From Methanomicrobiales archaeon (GTDB taxonomy: Archaea > Halobacteriota > Methanomicrobia > Methanomicrobiales > Methanoculleaceae): a stretch of 7,757 bases of DNA. The translations under genes and the position numbers were made by a program. The stretch is from contig JAAZOW010000114.1 in assembly GCA_012797575.1 (NCBI GenBank), positions 1 to 7,757 on the forward strand, given 5' to 3'. Positions 6,049-7,757 of the stretch are shown piece after piece. Each line of letters starts with the position of its first letter. Within the stretch, counting starts at the first letter, position 1. The notes under the pieces were generated by a model. That model was given only the letters and a program-made list of their open reading frames with translations. It ran no database searches and had not been told where the DNA came from.

Positions 6049-6975
6049 TCACGGGCCTTTGAACCATGCCACTGTCCTGCGGAGCCCCTCATCGAGCGTA
6101 CAGTCTGGGGAGAAACCAAAGGCGTCCTGGGCCCGGGCGATATCGGCGAGCGAGTCTCGCACATCCCCCGGCCGCGGGGGTTCATAGAGCACCTGGAGGT
6201 GTATGCCGGTGATCTCCATGAGGATCGACGCAAGATCGTTGAGGTTGATCCGGCGGCCTCCGGCGATATTGAAGACGCCTGAAGCGTTGCTCTCCATCGC
6301 AAGTATATTTGCCCGGGCGACATCCCCGACGAAGATGAAGTCCCGGGTCTGCTCCCCGTCACCGTATATGATCGGGGGTTTTCCGGTGAGCAGGCGGGTG
6401 ATGAACTTCGGGATCACCGCCGCGTACTCGGAGTCCGGGTCCTGCCGGGGACCAAAGACATTGAAGTATCGCAGGAATACCGTCCTGATACCGTAGAGGT
6501 CGGAGAAGACCTTCCCGTAGTGCTCACCCGCAAGCTTTGAGACCGCGTAGGGGGAGAGTGGTTCCGGCGCCATCGTCTCGTGCTTAGGAAAGGTCGGATC
6601 ATCGCCATATATTGCAGAGGTAGAGGCCGTCACAACCGCAGGGACGCCACATTCCTTTGCAGCCCAGAGTACGTTTAAGGTTCCACTGACGTTCACCGCG
6701 TTCGTCTCCCCGGGCGCCTCCACCGATCGGGGCACGGAGGCGATCGCTGCCTGGTGGAAGATGCCGTCCGCGCCCTGGAAGGCCTCGAGCAGGAGGTCGA
6801 GATCAGTGACACTCCCTTCGATGAACGTCACCCCGGGGCAGTCGATGAAGGGCGCGATGTTCTCGCGCCGACCGCTGGAGAGATCATCGATGATCACGAC
6901 CTCGTGGTCGCGTGCCAGACATTCTGCAAGGTTTGAGCCGATGAACCCGGCCCCACCCGTGACGATGTAGCGCAT
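6049..6975 (-). CDS. NAD-dependent nucleotide-sugar 4-epimerase (extended SDR)
   Basis: This 308-residue protein belongs to the extended short-chain dehydrogenase family and probably inverts C4 of a UDP-hexose (UDP-glucose/galactose or their N-acetyl forms) through an NAD-bound 4-keto intermediate. The Rossmann motif GGAGFIG (7-13) and the acidic IIDDL (28-32) bind NAD. The catalytic set is Ser/Thr at ASTSAIYG (117-124) with YAVSK (143-147, Tyr143 and Lys147). LRYFNVFGPRQDP (168-180), AAVIPKF (185-191) and YGDGEQTRDFIFVGDV (204-219) form the substrate side. LRYFNVFGPRQDP and GEQTRDF resemble WbpP-like UDP-GlcNAc 4-epimerases, though GalE-type activity is equally possible. The start at 6975 (MRYIVTGGAGFIGS) is the family start. 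The frame is open to 7104, but that extension has no homology. No Shine-Dalgarno sits at the usual distance (GGAG is about 20 bases away). It probably supplies glycan biosynthesis together with manC. Confidence 0.93.
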   Translation of the reverse strand: MRYIVTGGAGFIGSNLAECLARDHEVVIIDDLSSGRRENIAPFIDCPGVTFIEGSVTDLDLLLEAFQGADGIFHQAAIASVPRSVEAPGETNAVNVSGTLNVLWAAKECGVPAVVTASTSAIYGDDPTFPKHETMAPEPLSPYAVSKLAGEHYGKVFSDLYGIRTVFLRYFNVFGPRQDPDSEYAAVIPKFITRLLTGKPPIIYGDGEQTRDFIFVGDVARANILAMESNASGVFNIAGGRRINLNDLASILMEITGIHLQVLYEPPRPGDVRDSLADIARAQDAFGFSPDCTLDEGLRRTVAWFKGP

Positions 6976-7034
6976 ATCGGTATGGTTATGCGCTCCAGTG
7001 ATTTGAGCATTGCCGGGGGATAGGTCGCGGCCGG

Positions 7035-7056
7035 CCACACCCTTCACGGGATGTGG
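7035..7056. repeat. Hairpin in the epimerase upstream region
   Basis: On the minus strand CCACATCC (7056-7049) pairs with GGGTGTGG (7042-7035) over 8 bp with one T-G wobble and a 6-base loop. If the TATA-like box at 7091-7099 is used, the hairpin lies within a leader of roughly 95 bases. It might also be a terminator remnant for the XerA gene, though no T-run follows. Confidence 0.3.
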
Positions 7057-7090
7057 GGCCCAGAGACTACCCACTCCAGGATACCTGCCA

Positions 7091-7099
7091 CCATATAGC
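7091..7099 (-). promoter_or_regulatory. Possible TATA box for the epimerase gene
   Basis: On the minus strand GCTATATGG is the only TATA-like element between the XerA stop and the epimerase start. It lies about 116 bases before ATG 6975, so transcripts from it would carry a leader of roughly 95 bases. The alternative is read-through from XerA. Confidence 0.35.
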
Positions 7100-7112
7100 A
7101 TCATACGGTGTA

Positions 7113-7757
7113 TCAGGATCCCGCTTCCCCATTCGAGAGCGGGAAATACTGCTGGTAGACCCTTCTCCGCTCCTCAAGATCGGTGTGCAGGTAGATCTCG
7201 GTCGTCTTGATGGAGGAGTGCCCCAGATTCTCCTGGACGACGCGGAGATTCTTTGACCGCCGGTAGAGTTCGCTTGCATAGGAATGCCTGATTGTATGCG
7301 GCGTAATCCCGTCCGGGGCGTTCTCTTTGAAGATATGCTGGACGGTCCTCGGCGAGATGTGGCGCCCCTGCTGGCCCACAAAGAGCGGTCCTTCGATCCT
7401 GTTTCCGATGAACTCATCGATCGCTGTAAGAGTCGCCTCATCGACGAAGACCGTCCGGATCTTGTCACCCTTCCCCGTCACACGGATCGTCTGCTCCTCA
7501 AAATCGATGTCCTCGACATTGATCGCACAGAGCTCTGAGACCCGGACGCCTGTCGCGTATATCAGGCGGACGATCAATTTGTTTCGCCCATCTTTGATAG
7601 ACCGGATCAGGCGGAGCACCTGACTGTGTTTGAGGTATTTCAGCTCTTCATTCTTAATCCGCGGCCGTTCCACGCCGAGCATAGGATCGGCGACGACGGC
7701 CCCCTGGGTGTAGAGGTAGCGGTAGAACGAGGAGAGCGTCGATATCATCCGGTGAAG
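7113..7757 (-). CDS. xerA: XerA-like tyrosine recombinase, N-terminus outside window
   Basis: The visible 214 codons hold the end of the core-binding domain and the whole catalytic domain of a phage-integrase-family recombinase. All catalytic residues are present: Arg in ATGVRVSEL (codon 7542-7544), Lys in TGKGDKIRT (about 7470), HTIRHSY (His and Arg, about 7287-7298), LGHSS (His, about 7220) and the nucleophile Tyr in TTEIYLHTD (codon 7191-7193). The frame is still open at 7757 and about 70-80 residues are expected beyond it, because archaeal XerA proteins are about 280-300 residues. The compact C-terminus and lack of phage-type extensions favour XerA, which resolves chromosome dimers at a dif site, over a mobile-element integrase. 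No integrated element, cargo or attachment repeats are seen around it. The gene ends 137 bases upstream of the epimerase start, on the same strand. Confidence 0.88.
   Translation of the reverse strand, partial: LHRMISTLSSFYRYLYTQGAVVADPMLGVERPRIKNEELKYLKHSQVLRLIRSIKDGRNKLIVRLIYATGVRVSELCAINVEDIDFEEQTIRVTGKGDKIRTVFVDEATLTAIDEFIGNRIEGPLFVGQQGRHISPRTVQHIFKENAPDGITPHTIRHSYASELYRRSKNLRVVQENLGHSSIKTTEIYLHTDLEERRRVYQQYFPLSNGEAGS

Noticed and set aside
6976..7104. N-terminal extension of the epimerase to 7104
   Set aside because: The extra 43 codons have no family similarity and would precede the canonical MRYIVTGGAGFIG start of this fold.
7089..7110. CACCATA/TACGGTG imperfect inverted repeat beside the XerA stop, possible dif site
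   Set aside because: The arms are only 7 bp with a mismatch and an 8-base gap. Known dif sites have about 11-bp arms around a 6-bp centre, and archaeal ones are AT-rich. A skew analysis of the whole chromosome would be needed.
3814..7757. Integrated element between tRNA-Gln and the tyrosine recombinase
   Set aside because: The genes in between are ordinary nucleotide-sugar and TPR genes. No repeat of the tRNA 3' end was seen near the recombinase, and the recombinase resembles XerA.

Overview
The window looks like chromosomal DNA from a GC-rich methanogenic archaeon. My best guess is Methanomicrobiales, near Methanoculleus. The evidence is archaeal TATA boxes (not -35/-10 promoters) ahead of most genes, oligo-T terminators, a tRNA-Gln with an A1-U72 pair and no encoded CCA, an archaeal-type enolase, and a XerA-like tyrosine recombinase. 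The genus is inferred from overall style and no database was searched.

Layout, left to right: positions 1-309 hold no convincing gene but contain a strong nested inverted repeat. A 14-helix MFS (DHA2-type) exporter runs leftward (310-1719), probably from a leaderless transcript. Diverging from it is a small rightward locus (1969-2230). It has a 17-codon ORF with a CxxxxC motif that overlaps, in another frame, a 74-residue helical hypothetical protein. A C6/G6 hairpin covers the ribosome binding site of the second ORF. Convergent to this is enolase (2293-3585, minus), preceded by a 228-base gap and then tRNA-Gln(UUG) (3814-3886, minus). Next come three leftward genes: a two-domain GDP-mannose synthesis enzyme (manC, 3978-5330), a small TPR protein (5484-5927) and an extended-SDR nucleotide-sugar 4-epimerase (6049-6975). 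At the right edge a XerA-like recombinase (7113 onward) is cut by the window end.

The manC-like enzyme and the epimerase would supply GDP-mannose and a UDP-hexose or UDP-HexNAc for cell-surface glycans or S-layer glycosylation. The TPR protein between them has no known partner. These genes share a strand but seem to be separate transcription units, because TATA-like boxes and terminator-like signals lie between them. The rest (enolase, tRNA, XerA, exporter) is housekeeping.

I see no defence system, CRISPR array, insertion sequence or prophage. The best leads are the overlapping small-ORF locus at 1969-2230, a short upstream ORF joined to manC by an ATGA overlap, the structured gap at 160-240, and a mismatch in the tRNA anticodon stem.
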